64,000 bases of DNA from Brevibacterium aurantiacum (GTDB lineage Bacteria; Actinomycetota; Actinomycetes; Actinomycetales; Brevibacteriaceae), in NCBI RefSeq assembly GCF_007558825.1, contig NZ_VLTK01000011.1, positions 80,765-144,764 on the forward strand. Reading direction: 5' to 3'. The position numbers and the translations under genes are program-made. Positions 33,609 through 43,550 of this stretch are shown in pieces. Within the stretch, counting starts at the first letter, position 1. Every line of letters starts with the position of its first letter. The notes below the pieces were generated by a model, which had not been told where the DNA came from, did not search any database, and saw nothing but the letters and a program-made list of their open reading frames with translations.

Positions 33609-35120
33609 TCAGCGCCCTTTCCGCTTCTCCCTGATCCGCATCGACACCTCAATGGGAGTTCCCTTGAATCCGAACGTCTCACGCAGACGCCTGATGATGA
33701 AACGACGATACCCCGGATCGAGGAAGCCGGAGGTGAAGAGCACGAATTTCGGCGGGCGAGATTGTGCCTGGGTACCGAACAGGATCCTCGGCTGCTTGCC
33801 TCCGCGCACCGGGTGGGGGTTCGCTGCGACCAGTTCCCCGAGAAATGCGTTGAGTCGTCCGGTCGGGATGCGCGTGTCCCACCCCTCCAGAGCCGCTTCC
33901 ATCGCTGGGACCAGTTTGTCGGCGTGGCGTCCTGTCTTCGCTGAGATGTTCACTCGCGGTGCCCAGGCCACATGTGCCAGGTCCCGTTCGATCTCACGTT
34001 CGAGGTAGTAGCGACGTTCGTCGTCGAGCAGATCCCACTTATTGAACGCCAGCACCACGGCACGACCGGCTTCGGCGGCTGTCGTGACGATGCGGACGTC
34101 CTGCTCACTCAGCGGTTCCTGGACCTCGAGGAGGACCAGGGCCAGCTCAGCGCGTTCCAGAGCGGTCTGGGTGCGCAGCGCCGCATAGAAGTCAGCACCG
34201 CTGGCCTGATGTGCTCGACGGCGGATGCCGGCGGTGTCGACGAAACGCCACTGCTTGTCACCGAGCTCGATGAGTTCGTCGACCGGGTCACGGGTGGTGC
34301 CGGCGACGTTGTCGACGAGCACACGGTCGGAGCCGATGAGCTGGTTGAGCAGGGAGGACTTTCCGACATTCGGTCGGCCCACCAGAGCGATCCGGCGCGG
34401 TCCGCCGTCTTCGATGCGGGTTTCGACGGCGGAGACCTCAGGCAGGATGTTCAGCACTTCATCGAGGAGGTCAGCGACCCCGCGACCGTGGAGTCCGGAC
34501 ACCGTCCATGGCTGTCCCAGGCCCAGGCCCCAGAGCTCGGCGGCCATGAGCTCGCCGCGTTCGTCATCGACCTTGTTCGCTGCCAGGATGACGGGCTTCT
34601 TCTTCCTCCGCAGCATCTTCACGACCAGCTCATCGGTCGCGGTCGGGCCGGTCGTCGCATCGACGACGAGGACCACGGCATCGGCCATGTCGACTGCGAC
34701 CTCGGACTGGATCGCGATGCGAGAGGCCATGCCCTTGGAATCGGAGTCCCAGCCGCCGGTGTCGACGAGGGTGAATTCCTTCGTGTTCCATTCCGCCCGG
34801 TAGCTCACCCGGTCACGGGTGACTCCGGGGACGTCTTCGACCACGGCTTCGCGGCGGCCGAGGATCCTGTTGACCAGGGTCGATTTGCCAACGTTGGGGC
34901 GACCGACGACGGCTAGGACGGGATCAGCCCCGCGGGTCTCTTCGGCTTCGAACTCGAAGCCGTAGGCGTCGAGCAGTGCCCGGTCTTCGTCTTCGAGGTC
35001 ATAGCTGGAGAGCCCGGCTTCGAGAGCAGTCGCCCTCTTCTCGGCCTCCTCGTCGCTGATGTTCTCGAGACGCTCGGCCAGATGCTCGTCCGGGTTCTCG
35101 TGGAATTCTGAATCAGTCAT
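33609..35120 (-). CDS. der: Ribosome-biogenesis GTPase Der (EngA)
   Basis: A 503-residue double GTPase needed for 50S subunit maturation. Two G domains are visible: [20 protein letters not shown] with DTGGW and NKVD, and [19 protein letters not shown] with DTAGI and NKWD. The C-terminal KH-like domain includes [14 protein letters not shown] ~65-residue acidic N-terminal extension ([16 protein letters not shown]) is common in Actinobacteria. The start overlaps the cmk stop by four bases (ATGA). Confidence 0.97.
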   Translation of the reverse strand: MTDSEFHENPDEHLAERLENISDEEAEKRATALEAGLSSYDLEDEDRALLDAYGFEFEAEETRGADPVLAVVGRPNVGKSTLVNRILGRREAVVEDVPGVTRDRVSYRAEWNTKEFTLVDTGGWDSDSKGMASRIAIQSEVAVDMADAVVLVVDATTGPTATDELVVKMLRRKKKPVILAANKVDDERGELMAAELWGLGLGQPWTVSGLHGRGVADLLDEVLNILPEVSAVETRIEDGGPRRIALVGRPNVGKSSLLNQLIGSDRVLVDNVAGTTRDPVDELIELGDKQWRFVDTAGIRRRAHQASGADFYAALRTQTALERAELALVLLEVQEPLSEQDVRIVTTAAEAGRAVVLAFNKWDLLDDERRYYLEREIERDLAHVAWAPRVNISAKTGRHADKLVPAMEAALEGWDTRIPTGRLNAFLGELVAANPHPVRGGKQPRILFGTQAQSRPPKFVLFTSGFLDPGYRRFIIRRLRETFGFKGTPIEVSMRIREKRKGR

Positions 35121-35776
35121 TGTGAGTCCTTCACCAGTTTCAGCACCGTCTCGACCACCTGGTCGAAATCGATGTCACTGGTATCGAGTGTGTAGACGCC
35201 TTCGGAGGCCTCTAGGAAGCTTGTTGTCGCTGAGTCCTTGGCGTCACGGCCTGTGACCTGGGATTGGGTGGCGGCGAGTGCCTCGGCGTCGGCATTTCCA
35301 TGGAGCTCCTTGGCCCGGCGGGCCACGCGCACCTCGTCACGAGCGGTCATGAGGATGCGGACCGGGGCATCCGGAGCCACAACGGTCGTGATGTCACGCC
35401 CCTCGACGACGATTCCCGCGGGTGCCGCGGCGATGATGGTCCGCTGCATGTCGATGAGTTCTTCGCGGGCATCGACGACGGCAGACACGGTCTGCACGTT
35501 CTCCGATACCTCGGGTTCACGGATCTCCTCGCTGACATCGATTCCGTCGACGGAGACGAGGAACTCGTCCGGATCGGTCGAAATCTCCAGATCGACCCCG
35601 CGCACCTGTTCGAGGACGTCGACCGGGTCGGTCACACCCCGGTTCAGGCACAGCCAGGCCATCGCACGGTACATGGCACCCGTGTCGAGGTAGCTGTAGC
35701 CCAATCGGCGGGCCGTTTCCTTCGCGGTGCTCGACTTGCCGACCCCGCTTGGTCCGTCAATGGCGACGACGCTCAT
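35117..35776 (-). CDS. cmk: Cytidylate kinase
   Basis: A 219-residue CMP/dCMP kinase. The P-loop [20 protein letters not shown] is at residue 8, followed by [13 protein letters not shown] and [21 protein letters not shown], which binds the nucleotide monophosphate, and a lid region with ARRAKEL. It makes CDP for RNA, DNA and CDP-lipid synthesis. It sits between tyrA and der with four-base overlaps on each side (ATGA), the standard actinobacterial order. Confidence 0.97.
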   Translation of the reverse strand: MSVVAIDGPSGVGKSSTAKETARRLGYSYLDTGAMYRAMAWLCLNRGVTDPVDVLEQVRGVDLEISTDPDEFLVSVDGIDVSEEIREPEVSENVQTVSAVVDAREELIDMQRTIIAAAPAGIVVEGRDITTVVAPDAPVRILMTARDEVRVARRAKELHGNADAEALAATQSQVTGRDAKDSATTSFLEASEGVYTLDTSDIDFDQVVETVLKLVKDSQ

Positions 35777-36909
35777 GCAATTCCCTCTTTCTCGATGGCG
35801 GATTCAGGAATCTGCCATCCCTTCGACAACAAACCGGTTTCAAGTTCCTGCTGGGTGGCCGGCACCACCGAGACATCGACGATTCCGAGCTTCTGGTCCG
35901 GTGCGTGGTCCATCCGGAAGTCCTCGACGTTGATGTTCAGGTCACCGATGTCCTTGAACAGTGTGGCCAGGGTTCCCGGGGTGTCGGGAATCAGGATCGT
36001 GACTACAGCATATTTGGTCGGAGCCTGTCCGTGCTTGCCTGGGATCCGATCGTAACCTTCGTTGCCCAAGGCAATGGCCTTGGCCAGCGCACCGGTCGCG
36101 CCCGGGCCCATCTCCAAGGCGGTGATGACCTCGTCGAGTTCGGTCCGCAGGTCCAACAGCACGGAGCGGACCTCCTCGGAGTTTCCGGCCAGGATCTGCG
36201 TCCACAGACGCGGATCGGAGGCGGCGATCCGCGTCACGTCTCGCAGTCCCTGTCCTGCCAGTGCGACTTCCTCCAGCGGCGCATGCCGGAGCTGGGAGGC
36301 GACCAGTGAGGCGACGACCTGCGGCACGTGGGAGACCTTCGCGACTGCGGCATCGTGGATGCGCGGATCGAGGTGGATGACCGAGGCGCCGGTGGCCTCC
36401 GCCATGGTCACGACCTCACCGAGGCGGTTGTGCGGTGTGTTCTCGTCCGAGCAGATCACCCATGGTCGAGCTGTGAACAGGTCCGACCGGGCAGCGATCG
36501 CTCCCGACTTCTCCCTGCCTGCCATCGGGTGGCACCCGATGTAGCGGTCGAGTTCGCTGCGTCCGACGAGTTCACGCACCGATTCGAGCAGGCTGGTCTT
36601 GACGCTTGCGACGTCCGTGACCGTGGCGTCCGGGTATGTTTCCAGAGCCGTTGCGATGGTCTGGGCCGCGACATCGGGTGGGGTGGCGATGACGACGATC
36701 TGCGGATCCCCGCCATTGCCGCCTTCACTGCCACTACCGCCATTGCAGTCATTGCCGCCATCGGCGAAGATCGTCCCTGCACCCAGATCGGCTGCCAGCT
36801 GCTGAGCAGTCGGTGAGGTGTCCTCGAGGCTGACCTGGTACTTCTGTGCGCTCAGCGCCAGTCCGAGGCTTGCACCCAGCAGACCCGTGCCGATGATGTG
36901 GATTCTCAC
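35773..36909 (-). CDS. tyrA: Prephenate dehydrogenase with ACT domain
   Basis: A 378-residue enzyme for tyrosine synthesis, converting prephenate to 4-hydroxyphenylpyruvate with NAD(P). Rossmann motif IIGTGLLGASLGLAL at the N-terminus, then IGCHPMAGREKSGAIAAR, which contacts prephenate (His in CHPMAG). The C-terminal ~75 residues (VVTILIPDTPGTLATLFKD) form an ACT domain for feedback control by an amino acid, probably tyrosine. A Gly/Asn/Ser-rich insert (GGNDCNGGSGSEGGNGGDP, about residues 52-70) interrupts the Rossmann fold before the IVVIATPPDV strand. Overlaps cmk (ATGA) and the rluB start. Confidence 0.93.
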   Translation of the reverse strand: MRIHIIGTGLLGASLGLALSAQKYQVSLEDTSPTAQQLAADLGAGTIFADGGNDCNGGSGSEGGNGGDPQIVVIATPPDVAAQTIATALETYPDATVTDVASVKTSLLESVRELVGRSELDRYIGCHPMAGREKSGAIAARSDLFTARPWVICSDENTPHNRLGEVVTMAEATGASVIHLDPRIHDAAVAKVSHVPQVVASLVASQLRHAPLEEVALAGQGLRDVTRIAASDPRLWTQILAGNSEEVRSVLLDLRTELDEVITALEMGPGATGALAKAIALGNEGYDRIPGKHGQAPTKYAVVTILIPDTPGTLATLFKDIGDLNINVEDFRMDHAPDQKLGIVDVSVVPATQQELETGLLSKGWQIPESAIEKEGIA

Positions 36910-37775
36910 AACCCGACGGCCTCGAAGAGCTCGCCGATCTCGTCTGAGCGCAGTGGGCGGATCTTGCCCTGTTTCTGTTCGTCCAAGGTGATCGGACCGA
37001 ACTTGATCCGTACCAGACGCTCGACCGGGTTGCCGACCTCTTTGAGCAGTCGACGCACGATCCGGTTGCGCCCCGAATGCAGAGTCAGTTCGACCACCGA
37101 CTTGCCCGGCGTCGAGTCCACGAGTTTGAACCCATCGACCTTGACGAAGCCGTCCTCGAGGTCGATGCCGGCCTTGAGGCGGGAGCTGACGTCCTTGGCC
37201 AGCTGTCCCTTGACCTGAGCAAGGTAGGTCTTGGGAATCTCGTAGCGAGGGTGAGCCAGTCGGTTGCTCAGCTCTCCGTCATTGGTCAGAAGGATGAGTC
37301 CTTCAGTCTCCGTGTCGAGGCGTCCGACGTGGAAGAGTCGCTCGACGTGGTTGTTGACGTAATCCGCCAAGCATGGTCGACCGTCCGGATCGCTCATCGT
37401 CGACACGACACCCGCCGGTTTATTCAGCACCAGGTAGACCTTCGCGGTCTGTGTCGAAATTCTCATTGTGTCCACGTATACGGACTGGGTCTCGGGGTCG
37501 ATTCGGGTGCCCAGCTCGGTCACCATGGCACCATCGACTTCGACCCGACCGTCGAGGATCAGCTGCTCACATGCACGACGTGAGCCCAAGCCCGCCTCGG
37601 CGAGGATCTTCTGGAGCCTCACACCCCCGCTGACATGGGCATCCGACTTCTCGCCCGTGCCTGACTGCGAACGCTGGGAGCCCTTTGAAGAGGTGCTGGA
37701 TCGCTGTTTTCGGGTCGGACGATTGTTGCGCCCGCCTGGCGCTCGGGGATCACGGTATGGACTCATAATCTCCAT
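36906..37775 (-). CDS. rluB: rRNA pseudouridine synthase, RluB/RsuA family
   Basis: A 289-residue enzyme that converts a uridine of rRNA (23S in RluB) to pseudouridine. A basic, Ser-rich N-terminal tail (about 1-50), an S4 RNA-binding domain (RLQKILAEAGLGSRRACEQL) and the catalytic domain with Asp in GRLDTETEGLILLTNDGEL are seen, then RNRIVRRLLKEVG and VERLVRIKFG. ATG 37775 follows TGAGAGA; an in-frame ATG at 37766 is equally possible. The gene lies 9 nt after scpB in the same run. Confidence 0.94.
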   Translation of the reverse strand: MEIMSPYRDPRAPGGRNNRPTRKQRSSTSSKGSQRSQSGTGEKSDAHVSGGVRLQKILAEAGLGSRRACEQLILDGRVEVDGAMVTELGTRIDPETQSVYVDTMRISTQTAKVYLVLNKPAGVVSTMSDPDGRPCLADYVNNHVERLFHVGRLDTETEGLILLTNDGELSNRLAHPRYEIPKTYLAQVKGQLAKDVSSRLKAGIDLEDGFVKVDGFKLVDSTPGKSVVELTLHSGRNRIVRRLLKEVGNPVERLVRIKFGPITLDEQKQGKIRPLRSDEIGELFEAVGL

Positions 37776-37784
37776 TCTCTCAAA

Positions 37785-38417
37785 TCAATCGTCAACTCGT
37801 GACATCTCGTCGTCGAGATCGGCCATTTCATCCTCCACAGAGGCCAGAACCTCGGAATTGTCGGCACCCAATTCGGCGACATCGGCGTCCTCGGGAAGGT
37901 AGGGAGCGATCTCCGGCAGGTCATCGATGCTGTTCATCCCCAACGCGTCGAGGAACTGGTGCGTGGTGGTGTAGAGCAGCGCCGAGGTGGTCGCTTCCTT
38001 CCCCGCTTCGACGATGAGTCCGCGCAGGAGCAGAGTGCGAATGACACCGTCGACGCTGACCCCTCTGATGGCGGCGATGCGCGGACGCGATATCGGCTGC
38101 CGGTAGGCGATGACGGCGAGTGTCTCGAGCGCAGCCTGGGACAGTTTCGCACTCTGGCCAGAGGTGAGGAAGTCCTTGACGATCTCGTGATAGTCCCCGC
38201 GGGAGAAGATCCTGAAGCCCCCGGCGACCAAGCGGATCTCGAATCCGCGCTGCCGTCCGCCGTCTCTGCCGTCGTAGTCGGCCTTGAGCTCGGCAATGGC
38301 ATCCGTGATCGTGTCCTCGTCGAGTCCGAGGGCAGTGGCCAGCTCATTCGCCGAGACTGCGGAGTCGCTGATCATGAGAACCGCTTCGATCCCGGCCAGA
38401 ACTTCGTCGTCGATCAT
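37785..38417 (-). CDS. scpB: Segregation and condensation protein B
   Basis: A 210-residue winged-helix protein of the SMC-ScpA-ScpB condensin. Motifs: GIEAVLMISDSAVSANELA at the start and LSQAALETLAVIAYRQPISRPRIAAIRGVSVDGVIRTLLLRGLI in the second winged helix, which is the ScpB signature. A C-terminal acidic tail follows. It overlaps scpA by four bases (ATGA), so ScpA and ScpB would be made together. Confidence 0.95.
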   Translation of the reverse strand: MIDDEVLAGIEAVLMISDSAVSANELATALGLDEDTITDAIAELKADYDGRDGGRQRGFEIRLVAGGFRIFSRGDYHEIVKDFLTSGQSAKLSQAALETLAVIAYRQPISRPRIAAIRGVSVDGVIRTLLLRGLIVEAGKEATTSALLYTTTHQFLDALGMNSIDDLPEIAPYLPEDADVAELGADNSEVLASVEDEMADLDDEMSRVDD

Positions 38418-39331
38418 GCAGATCCCTCTTCGTCATCGTGTGCACCGTCCGGTTCGCCGTCGATGCCTTCAGCGTCCGCGCTGGGGACTCCTTGGACGTT
38501 CTCGACGTCGAATTCCGCATCGCCGTCCCACTCCCCCTCGGTGCGCAGGTCCACCCCATCGTCGGTGGACTCGGTGCGGGAGATGAACAGCGGTCCGAGC
38601 GGCTCCTCTTGGGCGAAGTCACAGAGGCCGACCTTGAACAGCTCCAGCAGTGCCAGAAACCGGGCCACGACGACCAAGGTGTTCTCGGACGTGTCGAGGA
38701 GTCTCTGGAAGTCGAGGTCCCCGGACCGCAGCAGGCTGAGGATGTGGCCGCGCTGCTCAGAGACGCTGACGAGGGGCAGGTGGATGTGGTCGACGGCGAC
38801 GCTCGGCGGCGTGTGATCGCGCTGGAGCACAGTCGCATAGAGTCCGGCCAGCTCACCTGGGCCGATATGGATCTCCAGCGGGGGCAGCACGTCCTGGAAC
38901 TCGGGCTCGAGTCCAACGCTGCGGGGCGCCCTGATCGATCCCGCAGCCATGGCATCGGCGAAGAATCTGCTCACGGATTTATAGGCCCGGTACTGCAGCA
39001 GGCGGGCGAAGAGAAGATCGCGGGCCTCGAGCAGTTCGAGGTCGAGTTCCTCTTCGCCGTCCTCGTTCGGCAGCAGACGTGCCGTCTTGAGGTCGAGGAG
39101 AGTCGCAGCCACCAGCAGGAACTGGGAGATCTCGGCGAGGCTGGAACCGGCTTTGGCACCTGCTCGTTGACTCAGACCGGTCGTGTAGGCGATGAACTCA
39201 TCGGTCACCTCGGCGAGGGCGATCTCCGTGACGTCGAGACGACGTTTGGAGATCAGGCCCAGGAGCAGGTCGAAAGGACCGGAGAAGTTCTCCAGCTCAA
39301 CCTGGAACCCTTCGTGTACGGTCTCGCTCAG
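38414..39331 (-). CDS. scpA: Segregation and condensation protein A, apparent CTG start
   Basis: A 305-residue kleisin that bridges SMC heads with ScpB. The conserved ScpA N-terminus FQVELENFSGPFDLLLGLIS and KRRLDVTEIALAEVTDEF lies upstream of the first ATG, GTG or TTG in frame (GTG 39208). In-frame codons upstream contain no such start as far back as I read (about 60 nt into parA). The likely start is CTG at 39331-39329, preceded by GGAGG with 6 nt spacing and overlapping the parA stop as CTGA, parallel to the ATGA overlaps elsewhere in this operon. The C-terminal winged helix is followed by an acidic tail. A start at 39208 would delete the SMC-binding N-terminus. Confidence 0.85.
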   Translation of the reverse strand: MSETVHEGFQVELENFSGPFDLLLGLISKRRLDVTEIALAEVTDEFIAYTTGLSQRAGAKAGSSLAEISQFLLVAATLLDLKTARLLPNEDGEEELDLELLEARDLLFARLLQYRAYKSVSRFFADAMAAGSIRAPRSVGLEPEFQDVLPPLEIHIGPGELAGLYATVLQRDHTPPSVAVDHIHLPLVSVSEQRGHILSLLRSGDLDFQRLLDTSENTLVVVARFLALLELFKVGLCDFAQEEPLGPLFISRTESTDDGVDLRTEGEWDGDAEFDVENVQGVPSADAEGIDGEPDGAHDDEEGSA

Positions 39332-40212
39332 GGTGCGCCTCCACGGGCGATGAGCTCCCTGGCAAGGCGACGGTAGGCCTCGGAGCCTGCATGCTTGGGG
39401 GCGAAGCTCGTGATCGGTTCGGCAGCGACCGAGGCGTCCGGGAACTTCACGGTGCGGTTGATGACCGTATCGAAGACCTTGTCGTCGAAGGCCTCTGTCA
39501 CGCGCGACATGACCTCCTTCGAGTGGAGGGTTCGCGAGTCGAACATCGTGGCCAGGATCCCGTCGACGACGAGGGAGGGATTGAGGCGGTCCTGGATCTT
39601 CTCGATGGTCTCCACCAGCAGTGCGACGCCGCGGAGGGCGAAGAACTCGGTCTCGAGCGGAATGATGACACCGTGCGCCGCCGTCAGAGCGTTGACGGTC
39701 AGCAGACCCAGGGAGGGCTGGCAGTCGATGAGGATGACATCGTATTCGTCGGTGACCTTTGACAGCACTCGTGAGAGGATCTGCTCACGGGCGACCTCGC
39801 CCACGAGCTGGACTTCGGCGGCGGAGAGATCGATGTTGGCCGGGAGGATGTCGATGTTCTCGAAGTCAGTGCTGACGATGACCTCGTGCGGATCCATCCG
39901 CGAATTCATCAGCAGGTTGTAGATGCTGATTTCCAGGTCGTAGGGGTTGACGCCCAGACCGACGGACAAAGCCCCCTGAGGGTCGAAGTCGACAAGGAGC
40001 ATCTTGCGCCCGTAGGCGGCCAGAGAGGCGCCGAGGTTGATCGACGAGGTCGTCTTGCCGACGCCGCCCTTCTGGTTGACCATCGCGATGATGCGGGCAG
40101 GCCCATGAGTGTCCAGCGGTGCTGGCTCGTCGAAGTCCTGCTGCTCAGGGTCAGTGGATTTCGACTTGGGAATATCCAGTGCCTGTTGCGTATTCATCAC
40201 CCGGATGGCCAC
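39328..40212 (-). CDS. ParA-family ATPase upstream of scpAB
   Basis: A 294-residue ParA/Soj-type ATPase with the deviant Walker A KGGVGKTTSS (about residue 48), DFDPQGALSVGLG, DCQPSLGLLTVNAL (Walker B) and the C-terminal LARELIARGG. It is the orphan ParA always found near scpA in Actinobacteria (Rv1708 type), not the parABS ParA near oriC; its cargo is unclear. The start at 40212 is GTG; ATG 40197 (MNTQQAL) is an alternative. Its last codons hold the GGAGG that would serve scpA. Confidence 0.93.
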   Translation of the reverse strand: MAIRVMNTQQALDIPKSKSTDPEQQDFDEPAPLDTHGPARIIAMVNQKGGVGKTTSSINLGASLAAYGRKMLLVDFDPQGALSVGLGVNPYDLEISIYNLLMNSRMDPHEVIVSTDFENIDILPANIDLSAAEVQLVGEVAREQILSRVLSKVTDEYDVILIDCQPSLGLLTVNALTAAHGVIIPLETEFFALRGVALLVETIEKIQDRLNPSLVVDGILATMFDSRTLHSKEVMSRVTEAFDDKVFDTVINRTVKFPDASVAAEPITSFAPKHAGSEAYRRLARELIARGGAP

Positions 40213-40236
40213 CTTTCGTTGCTCTCTGCCCCAACC

Positions 40237-41184
40237 CTACCGCGCCCGGGGGTGAGAGGTCGCGTACACTTCCCGCAATGTTTCCTCTGACACCTTGGTA
40301 TAGATCTGCGTGGTCGTGACTGACGCGTGTCCCAGCAGTTCCTGGACGACGCGAATATCGGCCCCGCCCTCCAGCAGGTGTGTCGCGAACGAGTGCCGGA
40401 ACGTATGCGGAGAGACTTCTGCTTCCAGCCCTGCGAGTTCACCTGCATCCTTGACGATCTGCCACGCGGTCTGACGCGACAGGCGAGTCCCCCGCGCATT
40501 GAGGAACAGGGCACCGGCCGGTGCTGATGATCTGGCCTTCGCTGCCATGCTCGGTCGGATCCGCGACACCCAGGCACCAAGTGCTGTGGAAGCATGGGAG
40601 CCGAAGGGCACGATCCGCTCCTTCCCGCCTTTTCCGTAGAGGCGTACGAGGCTGGTCTCGAGATCGACGTCGTCGAGGTCGACCCCGACAGCCTCGGAGA
40701 TCCGTGCCCCCGTTGCGTAGAGCAGCTCCAGAAGGGCGGCCGCTCTGACCTGCGCGGGCTCCTCGCCGCCTGTTGTGGCCAGCATCGCTTCGACATCGTC
40801 CAGAGACAGCGCCTTGGGCAGGCGCAGCCCCTCCTGTGGAGGGCTGACCTCTGATGCGGGATCCGTGGCCGCCAATCCCTCACCGAGGGCGAATCCGTGG
40901 AAACGACGCACCGCAACGAGTGCTCTCGCACGAGTTCGTGGAGCCAGGTTCTCATCGAGCAGATGCAGAGCGAAGGCTTCGACGTGGGTGCGTGCGACCT
41001 CGCCGAGGCGACCGATCCCCTGCCCGTTCAGCCAGGTGCCGTACCTGGCCAGGTCACGGGCGTAGGCATCGATGGAGTTCCGCGAGAGCCCACGCTCGAA
41101 CCGCAGTGAGTTCAGGTACGTTTCGAAGGCGCGGGACAGCGACTGCGGTAGCTCCGGGAGCAGTTCGGCACCGTGCCGGGCCAT
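40237..41184 (-). CDS. xerD: Site-specific tyrosine recombinase XerD
   Basis: A 315-residue recombinase that resolves chromosome dimers at dif with XerC. The N-terminal SAM-like domain (YLNSLRFERGLSRNSIDAYARDL) is followed by the catalytic domain with Arg in YATGARISEAVGVD, Lys in GKGGKERIVPFG, HTFRHSFATHLLEGGADIR (His-x-x-Arg), LGHASVTTTQIYTKV with His and the nucleophile Tyr. All catalytic residues are intact. It lies in a minus-strand run, 10 nt from the nudix gene, an arrangement shared with Mycobacterium (Rv1701). Confidence 0.95.
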   Translation of the reverse strand: MARHGAELLPELPQSLSRAFETYLNSLRFERGLSRNSIDAYARDLARYGTWLNGQGIGRLGEVARTHVEAFALHLLDENLAPRTRARALVAVRRFHGFALGEGLAATDPASEVSPPQEGLRLPKALSLDDVEAMLATTGGEEPAQVRAAALLELLYATGARISEAVGVDLDDVDLETSLVRLYGKGGKERIVPFGSHASTALGAWVSRIRPSMAAKARSSAPAGALFLNARGTRLSRQTAWQIVKDAGELAGLEAEVSPHTFRHSFATHLLEGGADIRVVQELLGHASVTTTQIYTKVSEETLREVYATSHPRAR

Positions 41185-41194
41185 GGGTCAGACC

Positions 41195-41842
41195 TCAGGC
41201 TCGCGGTCGGCCATCAATGAGACGGCGGGGCGCATCGACGCCGCGGGTTCTGATGGGCTCCCCGGCGGCTTCGGCACGCAGGATGCGGTCCACCTGCAGG
41301 ATCGCCAGCTGCGCGATCGAGTTCGTGATCTCTCCCGCGCCCACTGCGTCGAGAGCCTCGTCGAGGTTGGCCCAACGGAATCTGAAGCCGGCTTCCTCTT
41401 CGCTGCGTTCGTGCCGGTCCTCATCGGCGATGAGCTCGAGGTCCCTGGCCAGGTAGAGGCGAATCGATTCGCTGCTGCCGCCTGGTGTCAGGCAGGAGTC
41501 GGTGAGGACTTCCCAGCGTCCGGCCCGCAGATCGGCTTCTTCTGCCAGTTCTCGCTTCGCAGCGGCGAAGGGATCTTCGCCGGGGATATCGAGGAGACCG
41601 GCGGGGACTTCCCAGAGCCTGGCCCGGACGGGATGGCGGTACTGCTGGATGAGCAGGATCCGCTCCTGCTCATCCACGCACGCAATGGCTACAGCACCCG
41701 TGTGAGCCATCATGTCGCGGACCAGCCCAGATGCTTCGGGCAAGTCGAAGGTCTCTCGCCGGATGTTCCACACCGCTCCGTGGTAGACCACGTCGGATTC
41801 AGTGATGGTCGGCGTATAGGCCTCGTCGCGCAGATCGCTCAT
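41195..41842 (-). CDS. Nudix hydrolase, ADP-ribose pyrophosphatase type
   Basis: A 215-residue nudix hydrolase. The nudix box is PAGLLDIPGEDPFAAAKREL followed by AEEADL, with Glu residues for Mg2+ in the REL-AEE part. The upstream VRDMMAHTGAVAIACVDEQERILLIQQYRHPV is typical of ADP-ribose pyrophosphatases (NudF type), which hydrolyse ADP-ribose to AMP and ribose 5-phosphate. It lies between pyrG and xerD as in Mycobacterium (Rv1700). Confidence 0.9.
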   Translation of the reverse strand: MSDLRDEAYTPTITESDVVYHGAVWNIRRETFDLPEASGLVRDMMAHTGAVAIACVDEQERILLIQQYRHPVRARLWEVPAGLLDIPGEDPFAAAKRELAEEADLRAGRWEVLTDSCLTPGGSSESIRLYLARDLELIADEDRHERSEEEAGFRFRWANLDEALDAVGAGEITNSIAQLAILQVDRILRAEAAGEPIRTRGVDAPRRLIDGRPRA

Positions 41843-41855
41843 TCGGGGGTCCTGC

Positions 41856-43550
41856 CTACTTTTTGGACTTCAGTGCCGCTGCCACGAGCCCTGCGAACAG
41901 CGGATGCGGCTTAGTCGGGCGTGACTTGAGCTCGGGGTGAGCCTGCGTCGCCACGTAGTAGGGGTGCTCAGATTCCGGCAGCTCGACGAATTCCACGAGT
42001 TCCCCGCTGGGCGAGGTGCCCGAGAAGTGAAGACCGGCCGTGGCCAGCTGATCACGGTAGGTGTTGTTGACCTCGTAGCGGTGACGGTGGCGTTCGGTGA
42101 TGAGCGTCGAATCGTAGACTCCGGCGACGACGCTTCCTTCGTCGAGCTTCGCCTCGTAGGTGCCCAAGCGCATGGTTCCGCCCAAGTCGCCTTCGCCTTC
42201 GACGATGGAGAGCTGTTCGGCCATCGTGGCGATGACGGGGACCTGCGTATCGGGATCGAATTCGGAGGACGATGCATCGTCGATGCCGGCCACGTTCCGG
42301 GCATACTCGATGACCATGCACTGCAGGCCCAGGCACAGGCCCAGGGTCGGAATCCCGCTCGTCCGGGCGTATTTGAGTGCGCCGAGCTTGCCGTCGATGC
42401 CGCGGATGCCGAAGCCGCCGGGTACGCAGATCGCGTCCAGACCGGACAGACGCTCATGAGCGCCTTCCTCTGTGTCGCAGTCATCGGAGGCGATCCATTC
42501 GACCTTGACCTTGGCGTTGTTGGCGAATCCACCGGCGCGCAATGCCTCGGTGACCGACAGATAGGCGTCCGGGAGGTCGATGTACTTGCCGACGATGCCG
42601 ACGCGCACGGTGTGCTCGGGGTTGTGGACGCGCTCGAGAACCCAGTCCCACTTCGTCCAGTCGACATCTCGGAAGGGAAGGTTGAGGCGACGGATCACGT
42701 AGACGTCGAGGCCTCCGTCGTGGAGGACCTTCGGAATGTCGTAGATGCTCGGTGCGTCCACGCAGGACACGACGGCGTCGGACTCCACGTCGCAGGAGGA
42801 GGCGATCTTCGTGCGGATCGAGTCTGGAAGCTCCCTGTCGGAGCGCAGCACGATCGCGTCGGGCTGGATGCCGATCGAGCGCAGTGCCGCGACAGAGTGC
42901 TGAGTCGGCTTCGTCTTCAGTTCGCCGGAGGGTCCGAGGTACGGAACCAGGGACACGTGGATGAAGAACACGTTGTCGCGGCCGATGTCGTGTCGAACCT
43001 GTCGTGCGGCCTCGAGGAACGGCTGGGATTCGATGTCACCGACGGTTCCGCCGATCTCGGTGATGATGACATCGGGACGTTCGTCGATGGGCCGTTCGGC
43101 CTGGGCCCGCATCCGCGACTTGATCTCGTCGGTGATGTGCGGGATGACCTGAACGGTGTCGCCGAGGTAGGCCCCGCGACGCTCCTTGGCGATGACCGAG
43201 GAGTAGACCTGTCCGGTCGTCACGTTGGCTGCGCCGTCGAGATCGACGTCGAGGAAACGTTCGTAATGGCCGATGTCGAGGTCGGTCTCAGCACCATCTT
43301 CGGTGACGAAGACTTCGCCGTGCTGGAAGGGATTCATTGTTCCGGGATCCACATTGAGGTAGGGATCCAGCTTCTGCATTGCTACCGAGAGTCCGCGCTG
43401 AGTGAGCAGGTGGCCGAGGCTCGAAGCCGTCAGTCCCTTGCCCAACGAAGAGGCAACGCCTCCCGTGACGAAGATGTGCTTTGCCGTATTTGTGCCGCCT
43501 GGGCCAGTTCGATTCACCACGGGATTTGATCCTATCAAAGTTGGGCTCAC
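41856..43550 (-). CDS. pyrG: CTP synthase
   Basis: A 564-residue CTP synthase, which aminates UTP with glutamine and ATP. The amidoligase domain starts [20 protein letters not shown] and has the ATP/Mg-binding [21 protein letters not shown]. The C-terminal class I glutaminase domain shows the nucleophile Cys in LGLCLGLQC, and His-x-Glu in [11 protein letters not shown] short N-terminal leader precedes the conserved start. It follows a GT gene by a four-base overlap. Confidence 0.97.
   Translation of the reverse strand: MSPTLIGSNPVVNRTGPGGTNTAKHIFVTGGVASSLGKGLTASSLGHLLTQRGLSVAMQKLDPYLNVDPGTMNPFQHGEVFVTEDGAETDLDIGHYERFLDVDLDGAANVTTGQVYSSVIAKERRGAYLGDTVQVIPHITDEIKSRMRAQAERPIDERPDVIITEIGGTVGDIESQPFLEAARQVRHDIGRDNVFFIHVSLVPYLGPSGELKTKPTQHSVAALRSIGIQPDAIVLRSDRELPDSIRTKIASSCDVESDAVVSCVDAPSIYDIPKVLHDGGLDVYVIRRLNLPFRDVDWTKWDWVLERVHNPEHTVRVGIVGKYIDLPDAYLSVTEALRAGGFANNAKVKVEWIASDDCDTEEGAHERLSGLDAICVPGGFGIRGIDGKLGALKYARTSGIPTLGLCLGLQCMVIEYARNVAGIDDASSSEFDPDTQVPVIATMAEQLSIVEGEGDLGGTMRLGTYEAKLDEGSVVAGVYDSTLITERHRHRYEVNNTYRDQLATAGLHFSGTSPSGELVEFVELPESEHPYYVATQAHPELKSRPTKPHPLFAGLVAAALKSKK

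Noticed and set aside
39208..39331. Frameshift in scpA
   Set aside because: The conserved N-terminus is in the same frame as the rest; only the start codon is unusual, so a CTG start explains it better.
41937..43529. 530-codon open frame opposite pyrG
   Set aside because: It mirrors pyrG codons in GC-rich DNA, has no family motif, and pyrG on the other strand is certain.
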